Source: Pholiota molesta
Taxonomy: Eukaryota; Basidiomycota; Agaricomycetes; Agaricales; Strophariaceae
Reading direction: 5' to 3'
Assembly (NCBI GenBank): GCA_014925825.1
Contig: JACGCK010000183.1
Coordinates: 24,527-88,526 of the forward strand
DNA: 64,000 nt
A program made the translations under genes and the position numbers. Below the pieces are notes generated by a model that saw only the letters and a list, made by a program, of their open reading frames with translations, searched no databases and was not told the DNA's origin. How positions within the stretch are numbered: position 1 is the first letter of the stretch; the number at the start of each line of letters is the position of its first letter. Positions 60,248 through 64,000 of the stretch are shown here, in pieces.

Positions 60248-61770
60248 CCAGTCCTCCGTGCGCCCGCCGTTGTTCCTTCGTCACTCGCCGCCGCCGTTCA
60301 TTCCTCGTTCATGGCCCGCCGTCGTTGTTCATTCATATTCGCATTCATCTTCAGCGTAGTCGTAGCCATACCCATGTCGTGGTAGGCTTAGCGCCCTCGA
60401 GGTGTCCGTGGTACGGCGACATGATCGACGCGAGCACGAGCGGCGAGCCCTTGACTGCCCAGCGCGGCGCCCGCGGGAGGGCGGGCGAGCCCGCGCCGCC
60501 GACACCTCCATCTTCATATACCGCGCCCCAGGCGCGTCTGCATGCTGTAGGGAATACGGCGACGATTGCGGCGACGGCACCATCAGCGATGCGTACGGCG
60601 GCGACACCGATGTGCCCGGGCTGTACGCCGCCGAGTCGCCTGGTACGCCTGGGATGCTGGAGGAGGGGTGGTAGTACGGCGCGAGCATGGTGTGCGCGGC
60701 CGCCGCGGCGCCAGAAGGGTGTGTGGCGGCGGCGGACAGGAGGCGCTGCATGACGCGCTTGAGCTGCTCGTAGCGCACGGTAAGGTGCATAAACTCCGTG
60801 CGGAGGTGCTCGAACTCGGCCTTGGTGGCGTATTTCTCGCTGCAGGGGAGGATGGGCAGTCAGCGCGGGGTATGATGATGTGGGCTACGAGAGGGTGGGC
60901 TTGTTGGCCAATGCGTCGGCAGGCATCGAGAAGAGCGGGAATGGGCCAGAGGCGCAGGCGTCCACGGATGGTGTGAGTCGCAATACCGTTCGTGTCGCCG
61001 TGAAAGTCCCTACATGCTGTCACACTCGCAACGAGCACGGACGTACCTGTATGCGCGCCTTTGCACCACCTTGTACGTCTCATGTTGTCCATGCTTTCCA
61101 TCTTCGGCTGATTGGCTGCGTTGCTAGTGCCTGCAATCGATGAGTCGTCATCGCAGAATGCGGTCGAGGGCGAGGGCGAACGATGATGTGGCAGCAGTGG
61201 CGGGGCTCCGTCATCGTCCTGGTCAATGACGTCGGCTGCTATTCCCTTGCAAATCGTATCATGCGCACTCGAGTCGAGGGGTTTGGAGGGCACGAACACC
61301 ACTGAAGTTGAGGGTGGTGGGTGGTGAGGAAATGCGGGGCTGGCATGGCCGAGGTATGTAAGAATTCCTAACAAAGCAGGGGAACCCATGTTGATGCTGG
61401 CTGCTAGCAATCCACTGGGCCTCCCGCGGCGCCGAACGCAGGGCCTGATGAACTCGCGCCCGCGGCACTTCGCAAGGGCATGATCGTCGATCTGGCGTCG
61501 TCGCCCATGGCCAGGCACGGATCTGGGCGGGAAGTCCAATTGGAGGCGGAGGGAAACGAGATCGTTGTCGTGGCATCCGTGCCCCGCGGTGCCCACTGCC
61601 AACGCGTTGTCCACTTGTCGCAGACAGCGTCGTGCATGCCTCTGGCCTTCGATCGTAGTCGCAGCGCCGCACCCGCACGCGATCCCGTCGTCCCTTGCAG
61701 AAACGGCTCCATCTATTGCCTAGCCATCCCTCGCCGCGATCCGCGCTCAGCTCGTGCGTGAGCATGTCGG
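60248..61770 (-). pseudogene. Captured gene fragment, copy 2, inverted, with upstream exons
   Basis: On the minus strand 60843-60248 repeats the 56944-57541 sequence (HLTVRYEQLKRVMQRLLSAA and following). Unlike copy 1 it keeps sequence upstream of the junction: an intron ending CCCCTGCAG, then exon-like pieces with STAFCDDDSSIAGTSNAANQ and PKMESMDNMRRTR, and further upstream PFPHH/Pro-Ser-rich segments reaching about 61770. Introns are retained, so capture was from DNA, not mRNA. Frames are interrupted; it is not a working gene. The original host gene is not in this window. Confidence 0.65.
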
Positions 61771-62382
61771 ATATGTCTCAAGCAATCCGTGCCGCCGCCC
61801 GACTGACGATCTTTGCTGCCTTGCCCAGGCAATACTGCCGTCCAGGACGACCGACGAGAGGGAGGGCTAGTCGGCGGCCGATGAGTCTGTGTGGGAGTCG
61901 GGAATGGGTGGGAGGCGGTGGCGTCTGCGGGTGGTAGGTGTCGCGATCCGGCGTGAAAACGCTGATCGCTACAGTAGTTTGTAGTCAGCCTCGTTGATAT
62001 TGGCACGAATACTGTAAGGAAACTCACCTATACTGTGTCGAATCCAATCTACGACTTTAAATCATTATTATACTGATGCAAAAAGTGGGCCAGTTACTTA
62101 CCAAAATGGTTCGTCATTCGGTTGCCCACCGTCATCTGTCAGACTGTCCCTCATTGTTCGTCTGCCGCTTCCGCCATCCATCCATCCATCTGCCATCCAT
62201 CCATCGTTATTCGCCATCGGGGACGCCAATATGCCTGGGCGATCCAGGGCACATCGACCGACGATGGCCTGCTGTGTAGTTGTACGCGAGCAGCAAGACG
62301 CGATGATGAGGAAGACAAGTCAGCGAAGGTAGACGATCAACAATACGTATGCCGTTGCGCACCTTTTAGATCCCCACTATAG
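61771..62382. other. Element interior next to right TIR, unassigned
   Basis: No gene supported. It contains a short CATC/CATCCATC simple repeat (about 62172-62210) and low-complexity GC-rich sequence. Confidence 0.4.
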
Positions 62383-63287
62383 CTTTCTTGAAGCTGTATC
62401 TATATCTTGAAAAGGCACTGTCGAAGGTGGATGCAGCAGTCAGGAGTGCGGTGGTGGTTGTGGTTGTCGTCGTCGTCATTATCGTTGTGCACTGTTATCA
62501 TCGCTGTAGGTCCAGATTTGTGTTGAATGCACCAAGAAACAATATACCTTGGACACCCAGGGCATATCTAAGGGAGAATGAGGTGGGTATGCGTCGTCCG
62601 ATATGCCTTGGAGGCCCAGAGCACATCGACGGAAATAACGATGTGTAGGCGAGCAGCGAGCTGCAAGCTTCGGTTGCGTCAGATCACGTGAATTATTCTC
62701 ACGCTGATTTGAATGCGACATCGTCAACGACGCGATGAGCGAGGGACTGAGCGGCGGAATGAGCGGCGTACTGATCTCGCGATCAGTTTTTCGAATGGGT
62801 GAATGAACTATTTTCAATTTTATTTGTAAGAATGGAAAATGAATAAGAGGAACTTGTGATTCAACAATTAGAAATATTCTACTTCAATACTTGAGATTTT
62901 TTGTTTGTTAAAATGTCTCCTTTAAGAATTGAAATTCTATATTGCTGAATCCATTGGTAAATCTGACAATAACCATGTACAAAAAAGTCTGTTGTATGTG
63001 ACATTTCCTTATTATTTGCCTTGTCCAAAAATAAACAATCTTCCTGTTTTGGGAATTCTCATTGAATGTCACCTTTATTGTTTCTTTTCCTTTGCCTGAA
63101 AGCGACGGAAGACCTCTCAATTGTCTTGATGGACAATTTTTGGACAATTTATCCTATTCCATCTCTATTCCATAGCCAAACATCTCACTTTTTACATACA
63201 TTTTTCTGTCTAATAAATTTATCGCACAAATGTCACAAAACGTCCAAAGATTTTTCCACGTTTGAAAAGATGCCCACCGCAGCAGTG
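62383..63287 (-). repeat. Right terminal inverted repeat (905 bp)
   Basis: Inverted partner of 54523-55428. Similarity stops sharply after CTTTCTTGAAGCTGTATC (62383-62400), marking the inner boundary. Confidence 0.93.
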
Positions 63288-64000
63288 CATGGACTCTCAT
63301 ATCGTGAGTTATTCTCCGCAGTCCTTTTGACATGATAATATGGCTGACCATTTTGTATTTACTCTCTAGTTCATTCGCAGAAGGTCATTCATGGGGATTT
63401 GACGCCGGTATGTCCGTTGTTAGCATGTGCTTCCTCCTCATGCTTACCTCTGTCAATCCCCCTGGAATTATAGGCCAATATATTAATGGATGACGACACT
63501 GCACATCTTAGTGATTTCGGTCTTTCCAATGTCATCGCTGAACTCCAAGGACCCTCTTTCTTGACCTCCAAGGTCGGAGGTTCGACGAGATGGATTGCGC
63601 CCGAGTTGCTGCTGGTCGCGGCCGATGCTACGCCTGAACTCACCATGTCGTGCGACGTATACTCATTTGCAAATATTGCATGTTATGTAAGTCTGCAAAT
63701 GGCCCATCGTGCCTGCAATCTGAGAGCTGATGATTTAATGGCAGATTATCACGGGGATACTCCCATATGAACGGCAGAAAACTGACGCCGCAATAATCTT
63801 GGAAATGTACAAAACCGATGGTAAATCCCCAATACCCCAGGCGCAATCACTATTGACAAATGAGTGCTGGAAACTCCTTGCAATGTGTTGGGCAACAGAT
63901 TCGACGAAACGTCCAGATATCAATGATGTAGTACAGTCTCTACAACAGCTCGAGTTTGCTTGATCCTTGTTTGACCCTAGATATATCTCTATTCAGAAGT

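Overview
The window reads as nuclear DNA of an Agaricomycete (mushroom-forming basidiomycete). Genes are broken by many 40-70 nt GT-AG introns, and the families present (DUF6534 and DUF6533 membrane proteins, UstYa/DUF3328, KDZ transposase with a CxC2 cysteine cluster, TKL-like kinase, Ty3-type gag) are typical of that class. I rebuilt exon structures by hand from frame continuity, splice consensus and family motifs. No search or alignment program was run.

Layout. 0-22 kb is mostly host sequence: the 5' part of a coiled-coil gene (1-555, minus), a long gene-poor stretch, two DUF6534 membrane paralogues (7.7-9.3 and 13.0-14.6 kb, plus) with a DUF6533 gene between them (minus), and a large six-BRCT protein of the Rtt107/Brc1/PTIP type (15.0-21.3 kb, minus). 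24.7-29.5 kb has a UstYa-like oxidase gene, a divergent GNAT acetyltransferase and a single-pass membrane protein that runs up to a satellite.

29.5-50.7 kb is a repeat and transposon district: a GCCGGC-rich satellite with 253/453-bp higher-order periodicity, a KDZ transposase flanked by three large unrecognised genes, a decayed Ty3/gypsy-type LTR element carrying a solo LTR, and a palindromic satellite whose unit is built on CCAGTGAATATTCACTGG.

50.7-64 kb is the most striking part. A single gene (52449-63963, plus) encodes two C2H2 zinc fingers followed by a protein kinase. It is cut twice by DNA transposons that can be removed on paper with exact target-site duplications: an 807-bp TA-flanked MITE just after the glycine-rich loop, and an 8,765-bp element with 0.9-kb terminal inverted repeats, CACTG termini and a CAT duplication just before the catalytic loop. 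That element has no transposase I can see. It carries captured host gene pieces: a DEAH-box helicase (Prp43-like) fragment joined to part of another gene, and a second, inverted copy of that other gene. It looks like a fungal Pack-type element.

Several otherwise continuous frames are broken by the loss of one base, usually in a homopolymer. Residual sequencing error therefore has to be weighed against real decay.
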